Notes under the pieces: generated by a model
What the model was told of the DNA's origin: nothing
The model's database searches: none
Seen by the model: only the letters and a program-made list of their open reading frames with translations
Shown here: positions 16,020 to 35,408 of the stretch, one piece after another
Layout of the letters: the number at the start of each line of letters is the position of its first letter
How positions within the stretch are numbered: position 1 is the first letter of the stretch
DNA from: Halocaridina rubra
Lineage: Eukaryota; Arthropoda; Malacostraca; Decapoda; Atyidae
Assembly: GCA_037179515.1 (NCBI GenBank)
Contig: JAXCGZ010000057.1
Span: forward strand, 50,001 to 114,000
Direction: 5' to 3'
Length of the DNA stretch: 64,000 nt
Translations under genes and position numbers: made by a program

Positions 16020-16700
16020 TCTCTCCCTTTTACTTCTGGCTTCAATTTGTGATAAATCTAGCTCTATTAGCCTTTCCTTATGGCTTAAATATTGTATATA
16101 ATAATACCTTTTAGCTTGTCTTCTAATGTTTACCATGCTTGTTAGCATTTTTTAGGAGTACTGATTTCAGAAAAGTGTTGCATATTTAAAATTAGGTTTC
16201 ACAGAAGTCATGCAAATGCTTCTAAGCCCATCTTCTTCCATATCTATTAAAGCAACCCTTATGTTTGCTTAGAGAACATACACTGTCCATACTGTGCCGT
16301 TCATGTGCATTATTGGAAATGATTCTACCAATGCACTAACCCCTATAATCATATCTCTCTGATTCAATGAGTTCATATTTGCTATTCCTTTAAATCATAA
16401 GGTATTGAACTTATCTGACCCTTTCTGTAGATTATATAGATTATCATCAAGTTCTTTACCGTCATTTCTATATTTTACTCTTTTTTACAATATTTGCATT
16501 ACCTGGAAAAGTATTCACACATACATTTACAACCTCCAGCTGATCATCTACATAAAGAATGGACAGAAGTGGTCCTAAAATTTACCCTTGTGGAACTCCA
16601 CTGCTCACCTTCCTCCCATCTACCATTGCATATATTGCTTTTAGCTCTTGCTGTCTTCTGTCTAATTAATTCTCATCCACTGTAAGATATTTCTACCTAT
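16020..16700 (-). pseudogene. Minus-strand non-LTR reverse transcriptase remnant
   Basis: Read on the minus strand, 16605-16540 gives SSGVPQG, a stop, then ILGPLLSILYVDD, the box normally read SGVPQGSVLGPLLF. Further along, near 16100, RYYYIQYLSHKERLIELDLS resembles the C-terminal region of CR1/jockey RTs. The piece between is in several frames and I cannot place the catalytic aspartate motif. It is a short, heavily mutated fragment in the intron. Confidence 0.55.
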
Positions 16701-16728
16701 TCTTAATATTAATTACACTTTCCTAATG

Positions 16729-16833
<105 letters not shown>

Positions 16834-17139
16834 ACAGAAGCAAATGTTTTCAGAAAATTTAAGCGTATGCACTATACTCAGCTTTCACTTGTAAGAAGAT
16901 TAGCCCATAAAAAACAAATCCAGCAACTGTGTAATTTAGATTGGTATTTCCTGAGACCATGATCTCTCACAGACAAAGAGTAAAAAGGCTCAAAGTGAGT
17001 CGTTCTATAATATTGCAAGCTGTGATGGTTTGCTATGATATTACTTTTCTAGGCAATTGAGCAAAACCAATAATAACATGCCCCATCAATTCATCTACTC
17101 ACTTCTCAAGTCTTTCACTTGGGTCACTCTTCATAAATA

Positions 17140-18088
17140 GAAACGTTAGAGATGATGGTCACTCTTGTGGCAGATGCATTGACTGAGAAAGACGTAGCAG
17201 TACCTCTGCAAAATGAGTAAGATAGCTAGGGACTCTTCCTCTAACAAAGATTGATTTAATTTGGCATTCCTCAAGGTATATAGTGCAAAGGAAATTGATC
17301 TGTTACGTCCAATAATATCTGTTGGCGAAACAAAACTGCCAATATCACTACTGGAAGTGTTGCAAGTTACATTCAAGTGGTGATTAAATGTCGGATACTC
17401 TAGAACTAAGTCGGAAGAAATTAAATCCTTTAATGCTCAAAAAGTATTTCCATATTTCTCTTTTCACACAATATAATTTTCATTGCGTAGGGAGTTAAGG
17501 GGCCTAGAAACTCCAGCAAAGCTTTGAATGAATTTTCTGTAAGAAGTCGCAGTGCCTAGGAAAGAATTTTGTGACTTGAAGGTTTATTGGCATTCAAAAA
17601 ATTTTTGTTGACCTGATCTTATCACTGCATGTGGTAAAGTCAGTTATTCATTAACTTATGTCCAAGGATCTCAACCTCGGTTTTAACTAATTGGCCCTTA
17701 GATAAGTTTACTCTTGGAGTATACTGTCTTAACCTCTCCAAGATTTTTTTCCAAGAAGTATTATATCCTCCAAATGAATCAAAGCAACAATACCTTTCGA
17801 ACCTGTCGTTACTGTAAGCATTACCTGAGAGAATTGGCCAGGCGCATTTATTATAATTACTAAAGGGAGAGTATTAAGCAGCAAACGTTTTATATTTATA
17901 GAGAATGTTGTTTAATCCGTTTTTCCAGCCTGTGGATCTAAAGCAGAGAAAAATTTAGTACCTTGTAATTTGCAGAAAATATCTCCAATGACAGGGAGGG
18001 GAAATTAATCTAATTATATTTGATTAAACTCACGAATATCAGTGCAGTCATGGATACTTACATTCTTCTTTTTTACTTGTACAACAGG
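17140..18088 (-). pseudogene. Ty3/gypsy-like RT-RNase H remnant
   Basis: Minus-strand text starts with VVQVKKKNVSIHDCTDIREF (the usual VLVKKKDGS...DYR..N opening), continues with FPLPVIGDIFCKLQGTKFFS, NAPGQFSQVM, a decayed active-site region LIHLEDIIL (normally Y-x-D-D), a VEILGH box, and YRKFIQSFAGVSRPLNSL. The RNase H part has ISFALYTLRNAKLNQSLLEE and ends in KSDHHL (17146-17376). Stops and frameshifts are frequent, and the active-site YxDD motif reads HLED. Nearest relatives are presumably gypsy-family elements; the clade cannot be decided by eye. Confidence 0.8.
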
Positions 18089-18089
18089 A

Positions 18090-19985
<1,896 letters not shown>

Positions 19986-19989
19986 ATTA

Positions 19990-21180
19990 TTACTCCTGAT
20001 TTCTTCTTATTTTCTATTTCAGATTACATTGCAATAGGAATTCTATAGGGATGCATATGCGGTAGTTTGTTGTTCCCAATACTAGTAGAAAAAGGCATAT
20101 CATAAGATTTGCCAGGAGGATCATCATTGGTGGCAAATATATCAGCGTAATATACCACCAGTATATCAATTTGAAACAAAAATTGTCACTGCTTCAAGTA
20201 TTAGCAATTGACTTCAAATACATTGAGCCTTTATGACTCTTCATTCTGGATGAATTGTGCTTAAGGGAAGAATTTTAACTATGTCATTAGTATTGTATAT
20301 GTAACCTGAGAAGATACCTCCACGAATAACTGATTATGAACCTGATAAATTGAAAATACGTATATTAAAGTCATCTCGGCAATAAAGAATCATGTCGGTC
20401 TCTATCAAATTCAAAAATTATTCACAGATTCAACATATATTAATATGTGCCTATTCATCACGTATTTCTCTACTCTTATGGAAACCACCTGTGAAATGTT
20501 ACTTTCAGTAGCAAGTTCGTCAATAGTAATAGCAATTACTTCTTGCTGTACAGAAAGCTTTGCTGGTGCATTACTTAAGGTAGATTGACATCGGTTAGGT
20601 ACCTGAATTTTTGAATCTTTAAGGGTAACTTAGTAAAGATCATTGATTCTTAAATTTACCATATCTTCAGAATCAATTATCACTGTTATAGATCTAAATT
20701 AAGTGCTTTTACAACCAAAAAAAAATTACATTGGCATTCAACATAACCTAACAAAAAATTCTGGGTGACACTTTTGTTTACACTTACGTTACTAATACCG
20801 CCATTGCTAATAGCTTTTAATACAATATGGTATTACTGTGATGTTACCTTTAACCTGACACATCTCTGTTAATAAAATACTTTCACCTGTGGCTAAAAAA
20901 CATTTAAATCTTTCCTTATCTAAGCAAATTTTTACCTGTAAAGCAAACCTATTACTAAACAATGATCCAAACAATAAGTTAGTCACCTTCTCTGGTCCTA
21001 TTCATCTCCTGGTAGGTTTGACTGCTTTTGGAAGTGATTCACTCTGGCTGGAGGCCTTCTATAGGTTTTTGTTCTACAATTGAGACTGAGGTTCACATAC
21101 TTGTGGTACCTGACATGCTGAACCTTGTTCTTGCTTTGGGGTTCACCTGAGCCCCTAAGGAAATAAAATAATCATTCATT
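19990..21180 (-). pseudogene. Possible gypsy protease/linker region, strongly decayed
   Basis: Minus-strand text such as NAPAKLSVQQEVIAITIDEL, GESILLTEMCQVKGNITVIP and SVIRGGIFSGYIYNTNDIVK spans several frames. It looks protein-derived and lies where the protease and RT leader of the split gypsy element should be. No Asp-Thr/Ser-Gly active site was identified. Confidence 0.3.
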
Positions 21181-21599
21181 TTACTACGTTGCACCAGTTA
21201 AATTTGATCATTTAATACTCGGAACTTCTGGATTCTATGGTGAGTAAAATGATGCCAAGTGATACCAAGGCACCTAATCAGAAAGGGGGGTTCAGAAGAG
21301 CACAATGCACGATTTACTATTTTAATGTCTTAAGGGGTTAGACGGAATTCTGCTCTTTAGGTAATGTGCAATATATGTATAAACGTGCATTAGGGGTATA
21401 TTTCTTTTAATTATATATAGCACAATTCATTTCTGTGATATTTTAGACTTGTGAGGAAAATATGGCACAAATAACATTGGCAGCTGGGAAATACTTCCCC
21501 CCACATGATATGGAACTACTTATTTTCTCTCAGGGAATGTCTTTCAGGAAATTAGGCACATTATTTAGGATCATCTAAGAGGGTTACACTTTAAAAAAA

Positions 21600-22170
21600 T
21601 CCTGCCTTAAAGGACTTCCAAGCACTACCGATGTCCAGAGTGCACTTGTTTTCAGAATTTGAGCAGCATCTCTAACCATTTTTGTATAAACCATTTCAGT
21701 TTTTCACTTATCCAACCAATTTTCATGAGCCATCCAGGCTTCTAGGTCATACACAAAATTACATGCCTTATAGAACACATCCATTTCATGCTTTCCACCC
21801 AGTCTGTCAAACACAATTTTGAGGATTTATGTGCTAGGTAGAGAAGGGCTCTATAACTAGCCCTAACTGTTGCTGAAGTCATCTCTGCTACAGGAACTAT
21901 TACTGCTGCGGGCAATGTGCCCTCACTTTCCTCTGACATTGCTCTCAACTCTTCTGTAGATGTGGAATCTATCGAGGAGCCATAGGCCCTTCTGGGAGCC
22001 TTTCTGGGGAATACAAAGACTCTAATGGTACGGAATTTTCATCACTACCAGCACTAGAACGGCTGCCAGAATTCCTGGTATTTCTGGAACCACATCTGAT
22101 TTCACCAGAGGTTGTGGATACCCACACCACTTTTTTCTCTAACCTTTGAAGTCTTTTTGTAACTGATATA
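21600..22170 (-). pseudogene. Possible gag remnant of the split gypsy element
   Basis: A 68-codon ORF (21742-21948) and adjoining frames read as a Ser/Arg/Glu-rich N-terminal region followed by a helical-looking stretch with Trp and Lys residues (LAHKSSKLCLTDWVESMKWM). No zinc knuckle was seen. The call rests mainly on position upstream of the pol remnant. Confidence 0.3.
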
Positions 22171-26886
<4,716 letters not shown>

Positions 26887-27057
26887 AGGTTTGTATGCAA
26901 GAAAGAGAAATGGGTCCTTGCCGAGGGCGTTTCCGTCGATGGTACTTTGATACAATATCACAGTCTTGCAAGGAGTTCTCCTATGGAGGCTGCCGTGGCA
27001 ATCGAAATAATTTTGAGAGCTATGACGAGTGCCAGTTGATGTGTGCCATGAATAAGC
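26887..27057 (+). CDS. Spon1: F-spondin-like gene, Kunitz-domain exon
   Basis: A single phase-1/phase-1 exon carrying a complete Kunitz/BPTI domain. The six cysteines follow the family spacing exactly: C-x8-C-x15-C-x7-C-x12-C-x3-C, with the hallmark RWYFD, FSYGGCRGN and NNF segments. The residue after the second cysteine (P1 of the inhibitory loop) is Arg, in GPCRGRF, which predicts inhibition of trypsin-like serine proteases. Domain symmetry (1-1) is typical of shuffled extracellular modules. A single Kunitz domain among TSRs is the architecture of arthropod spondin-1/fat-spondin proteins; papilin-like proteins carry several. Donor GTAAGT at 27058. Confidence 0.92.
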
Positions 27058-27515
27058 GTAAGTTCTACTATCTTATATAATATTTATAAACCTCTAAGTA
27101 AATAGATTTTACATTAGCACACCAATACTTACGTATCATATCCCTGAATTACAACAAATATATACTTGTTTCTACCGTTATAACATGCTATTTTAAGGTT
27201 TACAGCAAGAATTGGATTTAATTTTATATTTTTCTTGTGTTTTTTTATATCATTATTCATTTTTAGAACTGTATATGGTATAAAATAACTAAGCTACATT
27301 TTGACTTATTAATTTATCATTGAACCCGTCACCGACATCAGTCAATTGTTTCTATATTATTGTTCGTGTTTTTAAGCATTTACTTCATAATATAATTTCC
27401 TCTCCTGTTGAAATAGTTTCATAGTGAAGAAAACATACATGTAGTCTCGAATTCACGATCGAGATTAGTTTTGATAAATTAATTGTAACATGGTTTCATC
27501 ATACAATTGGACCAC
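27058..27515 (+). other. Intron sequence
   Basis: Start of the 3,537-bp intron. No other signal seen. Confidence 0.5.
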
Positions 27516-28049
<534 letters not shown>

Positions 28050-28079
28050 AAAAAGTTTTCTTGCACTCTTACCCATTCA

Positions 28080-29044
28080 CATTACTTCTTTAGAAAAAAA
28101 TAATCTTCTTAACTACTTAGTTTACCATTCATACAGACTTTTAGGTCATCCAGAAGTTTTTAATACTATTTTTATATTCTATGCTCTTCTTAATTTTTAC
28201 ATTGTCTGCAAACACATTTAAAATCTCATTTATAGAGCCTGACAGATCATTTATGTATACAAGAAATGTATGTAAACCTTTATACGATCCCTGTGGAGCC
28301 TCACTCTTAAAGTTGACACATGTTTATTCTTTCTAACTTTACAACTTGTACTTTTTGCTTTAATTTCCCTCTGACAAAACTATGTAAGAGCTTGGGAGTC
28401 TCTGGCTTCCTTCCCAATATATCTCTCAAATACCACATTTACTTTCCTTATAATTTACATGCACTCGTTTCCTGCTATTTTATAATTCTAGTATCTGTCT
28501 TTCGTCAACTTTACATTCTTACATTTATTATGGAACCATTTCTCTTTGGTATTAATAATTCCTATTCTGGAAGCTAGTGTACAGCACCTAACTATTTTCT
28601 CATATTCTTGACAAAAATTCTGTATATTTTTCCCAATTTGTTGTTGTAAATGCTCCTTCAGGCAATAATTTTAAAGAAATTTTGAAAATCTTATAGCCAC
28701 GTTTTGGATGCGTCATCCTTATCTGTTTTGGTCCCCCTACCCACAGGCAAATTTATCTTCGATGATGCACTTTATCAACAACACAAAGTTTTTTACTTCT
28801 TCCAGTTGGTGGTTTTTGCTAAATTTTCCTGATCTGCAAATAGTTTTGTCAATATTTGATTTAGTTGTGATAGGTTATATTCTCCTCTATCTTTTATTTG
28901 TTTCTGCACATGTTGGTGCAAAACAAATCCTTGTACACAATCTAGAACTCTTGTTTTAAAAGATTTGTCCTTATTATTTAGATCAAAACCATGCCAGTCT
29001 ATTTTTTCTATTATAAACCCCCTTAATTTATACCCTGCACGCAC
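28080..29044 (-). pseudogene. Minus-strand CR1/jockey-like non-LTR remnant (endonuclease and RT)
   Basis: Minus-strand 29044-28793 reads as the end of an APE-type endonuclease (KIDWHGFDLNNKDKSFKTRV, LDCVQGF, LSQLNQILTK). It is followed by the linker (near 28560-28330) and a short RT piece at 28310-28085 with EAPQGS, LVYINDLSGSINEILNVFA and then DN. The catalytic pair reads FADN instead of FADD. The spacing shows that RT motifs before the APQGS box have been deleted. It is non-functional. Confidence 0.72.
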
Positions 29045-30594
29045 ACTCTTCTTTCATATGCAACATTTACAGTTGAATTTTTTGTTTTTAGACTGCAAAT
29101 TGCTAACTTCATACCCCTGAAGTTTTTCTTGGCTCTGTGATGGTTTATATACTTCAGTTTTTATAATGTGTACTGAACCTAACTTTATTTAAGTCACAAT
29201 AAGCTCCTTGAATATGCTTCCTGTAGTAGTATTAATATCTTTAACTTTCAGATTTTCAGTTCCTTGCAAAGCTATCCCTTTTCTAGTCATCATAGAGCTG
29301 TCCTTTCTCATTGTTTGTAATCTTCAGGAAATCCAGTAAGCCTTGAAAAATATTCATATTTAGCTTTTCTCTATAACTGTTGTTATATCTGCTCTTTTGG
29401 GTTCATGTATCCCTGCTTTTAGTTCTTCTCTTTTGCCAGCTACCCCATCACGAATTGTGTATTGTATCCCTAATGAGGCTACATTTCTTGTTTATCTATC
29501 CTATTCTTTATCATCTCTTTGTTTGTATGAACTATGAAGTAAATATGTTTCTTTTATTCCCCTTTTCTTGCCTCTTTTAACATATTAGGTTCCTGTAACC
29601 AGTTATAAATTGTTTCATACAATTCCTCTGTTCTATCAGGTCATTGAAGAGTGAAGACTATCCTGTGGTCTTAGCAAGATTTTAAAATGTGTTCATCCTA
29701 TCATTGGTTTCTCTAACTAAGCTAGACTTTCCATCACCTATTTGATTATCAACTCTCTGAATGATAGTAATATTGTTTGAATCACAAAATACTCCTAGCT
29801 TTCAAACATCATCTGAAACTCTAACTATATCATGTTTATGTGTCCCCCTGCCTTTTTGAATCTGTGGATTCTCATAAGCCTGATACTCTCACAGATATAG
29901 CCATATCAAGGGCCTGATTGATCAAATGGCCTGCTCTCTTAATCAAGTTCTTTCTCTTCTTTTATGAATGTTTATATGTAATCAACTGTCACCAATGTTT
30001 TCCAAGCTAGTGGTAAGCTAGTGATGTGTCTGATTAAAACCCATCAGTGTTTCAGTCTAATGTAAGCCCACCTTACACACTTCTACAGCAGGTACAAGGA
30101 TAAGCATTGTACCATTGTGTATGAATTTTTTTCTAACTATTCTGTTGACCAACACTGTAATATTTAGGTGATTGTCAAACCCCTGCAGCTTAGTAACAAT
30201 TTTACCCTGAAATTGTTTTTTTATGCATTTTACCTTCTCTCACCAGAGACAGCAAGGTGGCCATAACCGAAATAAGAAATGGAGCAAAAAAGTAATGCTT
30301 ATACATAACACCATTAGTAAAAACTGAATATAGCGAAATCTATGCCAAAGCAAGTAAACTACTTTTGGCATCAATAAACTACCATAGTTTTAATGAACAT
30401 TTCCATTAAAGCTTCATGTTGCCTAATTTCGTCAAAGTAGAATATATAACACTTCATATCAGTTCATTTTGTCTTTATTCTGTAATTCTGTTGATATGAT
30501 GGACATCCTTAGATATACTATATGAGAGGTATGATAAACATGACTGTGCTAGTACAGAGTATGAAAACATTGGTAACTATATCTTGAATTTCAG
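29045..30594 (+). other. Intron sequence, nothing recognised
   Basis: Part may be the 5' continuation of the minus-strand non-LTR remnant, but no motif survives. Acceptor TTGAATTTCAG ends at 30594. Confidence 0.45.
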
Positions 30595-30658
30595 CACCTG
30601 TGCCTGAACATTTATATCAGCCAAACACTCCAAATGTAGTCAACTTCCATCATTCAGC
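30595..30658 (+). CDS. Spon1: F-spondin-like gene, short linker exon
   Basis: A 64-bp exon linking the Kunitz domain to TSR D. Frame is fixed by the phase-1 entry (split codon CCA) and phase-2 exit (split codon GCT) at donor GTAAGT. It encodes PPVPEHLYQPNTPNVVNFHH, a Pro/Asn/His-rich flexible segment with no cysteine. The strong acceptor and donor, and the exact phase match on both sides, are the evidence; such a short exon would otherwise be missed. Confidence 0.72.
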
Positions 30659-30984
30659 GTAAGTACAATATGAAATCTTTCTCATCTTGTTCATTCAAGA
30701 TTGTACTTTTGACATACATTTAGATCCCATTAATAAAAGAAATAAGATGCAATCTACATGGTTCATATTCACATATACATATAAGATTGAAGCATCCTAC
30801 GTGTCAAGCACGTGTCTTGAGAGGTGAAAGTAGTAGAGGGAGATGCTTGGCAATATCTTTTTCCATAAATTTTAGTTCTTGCTATTAAAAATCTGGATAG
30901 ATTTTGATAAATCCTTCTCCCAAATTTCTTTTTCTTATGATTATGGTAGCTTCATTATTAATGGTTTCACATTTCAAATAATAT

Positions 30985-32108
30985 ATGTTACTTTCCCTTG
31001 AGGTTGTTGTACAACTGCCCCAGGGAAGTTTCACCTGGACAATTGACCCCTGGCAAATTCCCCAGGACAATTGCACCATATGAATTGCCCTTGTGATGCT
31101 TGCCCCCAAAATATAGTTTTATGCTACATAATTATAATGGTAATATTTTTTCCCTCAATGTTGGCTAACGCTGTTGTTTTTCTTTGTTACTTATACTTTA
31201 AATATTCCAATTACATCTAGTTTTAAAGATTATGCCAGCTAGGACTTAAAAGTATAAACTCTCAAAGAAGCTAAATTATTTTTTGTTTGTAAAAATAAAC
31301 TGTTATCTATATTGTTATTTCTCTCACTACTTTACAGTCACAATAAAATGTCTGCTGACACTCTTTAGCTGGTTCAGCACTTGTTAATTGCTATTGGGAT
31401 ATCTATTTATAAGTCATAGGTAGTTCAGAAATTTCTTAGCAGGTCAGAGATATTTAGAGGTAAAACAACTGTCATCACTACAACACCTAATAGTTTCCCA
31501 AAATTAGCAAAAATATTTGAATGTGTAGCTGGGATTGGATTAAAACTATTAACTAATATGAATATAAATACGGAATTGTAATTGCTCGTAATATAAAATT
31601 CAGCCTTTCCACTCCTGAGACTGAATATCCTACACTATTTTTTTTATTTTTGGTTAGGCACTGGCGTATAACAATATACTCTCATCACCATATCGCCCTG
31701 AGCATAACTTGTGCTCAGTGAATGATAACCTCTATATCATTCCTCAGCATAGACTTTATTTCTGTTTCTATGTAGCCCATTCTCTTGAAGCTGCAGCCCT
31801 CAGATTGTGGCATTGTCTTCCCTCCCACATGAGGCACATCACAGAATTACCCACATTCAAGAGTAGCTGAAAGACTTACTTTTTAAACATTGCTTTACAG
31901 TGATATTTTGTATTTTATATTGCTATTAAAGTATATCTCAGTTTTATATTTATCCTTTTATACCTCCATATTTTATGTAAAGTGCACAATAATCCATTGA
32001 GATACTACACTTGAAAGATTAAATAAATAAACAGAAAAGCTAAAAAATAATATGTTCAGGGGGCAGTTGTCTTGAAGTAATTTTCTTGGGGGCAGTTGTC
32101 TTAACATT
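30985..32108. mobile_element. Possible non-autonomous element with subterminal repeat arrays
   Basis: The left end (31007-31095) carries several spaced copies of a motif like ACAACTGCCCC / GACAATTGACCCC / GACAATTGCACC. The right end (32056-32108) carries two copies in inverted orientation (GGGGGCAGTTGTCTT). This inverted arrangement over 1.1 kb suggests a DNA element with repeated terminal motifs. The exact ends and any target duplication could not be fixed. Confidence 0.4.
31640..32034 (+). mobile_element. 5'-truncated 3' end of a non-LTR retrotransposon
   Basis: Near 31781-31880 the frame reads LEAAALRLWHCLPSHMRH and ITELPTFKSS, stop, KTYFLNIAL, the typical last residues of jockey/L2-type RTs. 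About 150 bp later the element ends in TTAAATAAATAAACAG (about 32022-32034). Only the 3' end was inserted, as is usual for incomplete target-primed reverse transcription. Confidence 0.6.
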
Positions 32109-32473
32109 ATCACATTTGAAAAAATTTATTTTAATTACCCTTGAGTTTGAAAAAAAAGAGATTTTTCACTTGCGTCTGAGGTGTGTTATGAAGAGACTAA
32201 AGAAAAAGTAAAGAGAGCATACCACAACTCCATCTGATTTTCTTTTCTTGATGCACAACAGCTAGTACAATAGTAAAGAATGAACAGAATTTATGAAGCT
32301 TTACTGCTTCTTCAGAAGAAGATTTGTATGTCACTATGATGGCTTTAGCTTGCAGTGGCATCATGTGTTGGGCAAATTATGTATAGAAAATTTGTTACTA
32401 TGGTTTTCTGTTATGTAGGAAATAGAATTTGTGTGCATAGTATTAGAGAATTATTATTGACTGAAGTTCTGAG
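32109..32473. other. Intron sequence, nothing recognised
   Basis: AT-rich sequence between the inverted-repeat element and the Tigger transposon. Confidence 0.5.
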
Positions 32474-32475
32474 TA

Positions 32476-35016
32476 CAGGGAGTCCTCGCATAACATTATT
32501 CTGAGTTACGTTGTTTTGCCGTTACATCAGAGGCCAAAAAATAATTAATAAATTAATTTTTTGACCTACTTGGCTGGTGTGGTAAATTCAAGCCGCACGT
32601 GTTGAACAGATTGTGAGCGTGGCGGACAGCACAGCTGTATTCCTATTTATCAAGTTAATGGTTTTATTTAGTTATTTGTTAATATATTGAAGGATTATAT
32701 TGAATTCTAAGCTAAAACAAACACCTAGCTGTAAATAAGATTTTTTTCGAAAAGCACATGAACACACAGCTGTATTCGTATTTAGCAAATTAATGGCTTT
32801 ATTTATTTATGTGTTGATATATTAGGTTATGTTGAAGAATTATATTGAATAGGGAGAAAAAATGCATATAGCCGTTAATATGATATTATTCAAAATAATT
32901 TGTCGTCGTGTTAGAATACAGCATCACGCGACATAAGAAGAGGAAGAATAACCACCGGTCAGTTTACTCCCTCTCGCCACATTGTGCCTCGTGTTTTATC
33001 TGCTCTCTCGTTGTGTTCGCTCATTACTGACATTACTATGCTTCCCAAGTGTGTTAGTGATAGCTCTGATGGCAATGCCACCAAGAAAAGAAAAGCCATC
33101 AATGTGGAAATTAAAATTAATGTAAACTGTGTTGAAAAGGGAGAATATTCTACGAACTTTGACCACAATATCGAAATAGCCTTTACGACCATGGCCAAGA
33201 ACATCAAAGACAAAGATCGCATCCGCGATCACGTGAAAGGTTCAACTCCTATGATGTCTACTGTGATCACCAGGAGGCATAGTCACATTATGACTGAGAT
33301 GGAGAGATTGCTAGTGCATTGGCTTGAAGACCAAAATCGACAGCGTATCCCAGGAAGCCTTATGCTAATACAGGAAAAGGCTAAAATATTGTTCGGAGCA
33401 GGGAAAGGCAGTGCAGGTGAGGAGTTTGTTGCTAGTTGGGGTTAGTTTAATTGTTTTAAGGCTCGTGCTAATTTGCATAACATAATGGTGCAAGGCGAAG
33501 CTGTTAGTGGTGATGAAGAAGCAGTAAAAATGTTTCCTATTTATTTGGCTAAAAATAAGGGAGGGGGGTTATCGTGACAAATGGGTATTTAACTTGGATG
33601 AGACTGGCCTATTCTTGAGGTGTATGCCTAGTCGTACGTACATCATCAAGGAGGAGAAGACAGCACCAGGTCATAAAGTCAGCAAGGAGAGACTGACTCT
33701 GCTTTTTGGGGCTTATGTGCTGGAGACTGTAAACTGAAGCCCTTGTTGGTGTATTTGGCAGAAAACCTATAAGCACTCAAGGGTGTTTGGAACCATCAAC
33801 TGACAGTCATCTGAAATTTAAGCAAGAAGGCTTGAATTACTCTTCAACTATTTGAGTACTGGTTCAGCAATCATTTTATCCCTGAAGCGGAGAGGTACTG
33901 TGCTTCTAAGGGTTTGCCCTTTTAGGTGTTGCTAATCCTGGACTATGCCCCTGATCACCCTGCCCATTTGGATGACTTTCATCCTAATGCAAAGGTGGTT
34001 TACCTATCACCTAATACCACTTCCCTGTTACAGCCAATGGATCAGGGGGCCATGGCCTCTTTCAAGCCCCACTACCTCCGAAGAACGGTCGCTAGGGCTC
34101 TCGGGGCAACTGAGAAGGACAAGAACTTGACTCCCATGGACTTCTGGAATTTCTATAATATTTTCATGCTTTGAAGAATATTGCTGATGCTTGGAAGGAA
34201 GTGCTTCAAACCAACTTGAATGGGATATGGAAAGAAAAATGCTCATATTTTTTGAATGACTTCCAAGGCTTTGAGGAGACAGTTGATGTTGTAACCAAGA
34301 ATGTTGTTGTCATGATTAAGGAGCTCGAGTTGGAGGTGGAGGCTGATGATGTAAATGAGCTCCTAGAATTTCATGGCAAGAAGTAATCTACTGTGGATCT
34401 CATTCAAAAGGAAAAGTAAATGATTGAAGAGGAGGAAGAACTACCAAGCCCAGAGCCAAGAGATTCACAATTAAGGAACTGGAAGAAACATTTGCCCTGG
34501 CAGAGTAATTATCAGCAAAGCTCAAGGCTTGGGACCCCAACGTTGCCAGGTACAATAAGGTCAAGAGAGGGATCAGTGATCAATTGTGATGTTACAAGGA
34601 ATATATGAGGAGAAGAAGAGGGCATCCTTCCAGACTCGCCTTGATAAATTCTTCAGGAAAGTAGAGACACCTGCCTCAGTCTCCTCAGCACCTGCCTTTC
34701 CAGCTTCCACCTCTCAAAAGGCCAGTCTCTCCCAGTGTGCAAGCCGGCCACACAAGTAATGACAAGCAATAATGTACTGTACTTTAGTGTAATTTTACTA
34801 TTGATACTGTATATTTTAAAGGAAAGCAATACTATTAAGCTTATTTTTTTATCATATATTAAGAACTTATATTATTTTCCTATGCTTTAAATTATTTATT
34901 TTCAACATTGGTTTGGGGACCTAAGGTTCATATTTAGGTCTTTTCCGATTTACATCGAAATCCGACTTATATCAGCTGTCAGGAATGGAACTCTGATGTT
35001 ACACAAGGAGCCCCTG
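32476..35016 (+). mobile_element. Tigger/pogo-like DNA transposon with terminal inverted repeats and TA duplication
   Basis: The left end CAGGGAGTCCTCGCATAAC and the inverted right end CAGGGGCTCCTTGTGTAAC are imperfect terminal inverted repeats. Both ends are flanked by TA (32474-32475 and 35017-35018), the target duplication of the Tc1/mariner-pogo superfamily. The 2,541-bp body encodes a decayed Tigger transposase. The element lies in the intron before the first half of TSR D. Confidence 0.88.
33038..34770 (+). pseudogene. Tigger-like transposase, frameshifted
   Basis: Start chosen at ATG 33038 because MLPKCVSDSSDGNATKKRKA matches the way Tigger transposases begin. The DNA-binding CENP-B-like region follows (MERLLVHWLEDQNRQRIPGS at about 33297). 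The DDE/D nuclease part is in other frames: VFNLDETGLFLRCMPSRTYI near 33590 with the first Asp; LLILDYAPDHPAHL near 33927 with the second (usually LDNAPGHP); and LQPMDQGAMASF near 34029 with the third. A C-terminal Glu-rich region ends near 34757. An in-frame stop at 33443-33445 and at least four frameshifts make it inactive. Tigger transposases cut and paste DNA between TA sites. Confidence 0.85.
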
Positions 35017-35018
35017 TA

Positions 35019-35408
35019 TTAAAAATAAGATTGGATAAAAGTAATGTACATTGTATACAAAATTTATATAACTGAGATTTGTCACCTTTTCTTTTGCATG
35101 TCATTCATCTTATTTACAGATAAAATATACTCTCATCCATAAGGTATTCTTTCGTAAAGGATGATATGGTGGATGCTCTCAGAACTTCTCAATATGATTA
35201 TCTTTCTTGCCACAAAATGATTGCCTCTAATTTCTTAGCATCATTTTATATAAATAAAAGTATCATTACCAGACTGTTTACTTTTTAGAATACTGTACTC
35301 AAATGGCATCATGTATAAAAATAATATTAATTTTATTTTCATAGGCCAAAAGTGGCCACTGTAAGCAAATTGTTTCTTAGTGATGTCTATTTATTATTTT
35401 CTCAACAG
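35019..35408 (+). other. Intron sequence before TSR D
   Basis: No repeat recognised. Acceptor TTTTCTCAACAG ends at 35408. Confidence 0.6.

Noticed and set aside
32959..33232. Minus-strand ORFs opposite the Tigger transposase
   Set aside because: They are antisense shadows of the transposase frame.
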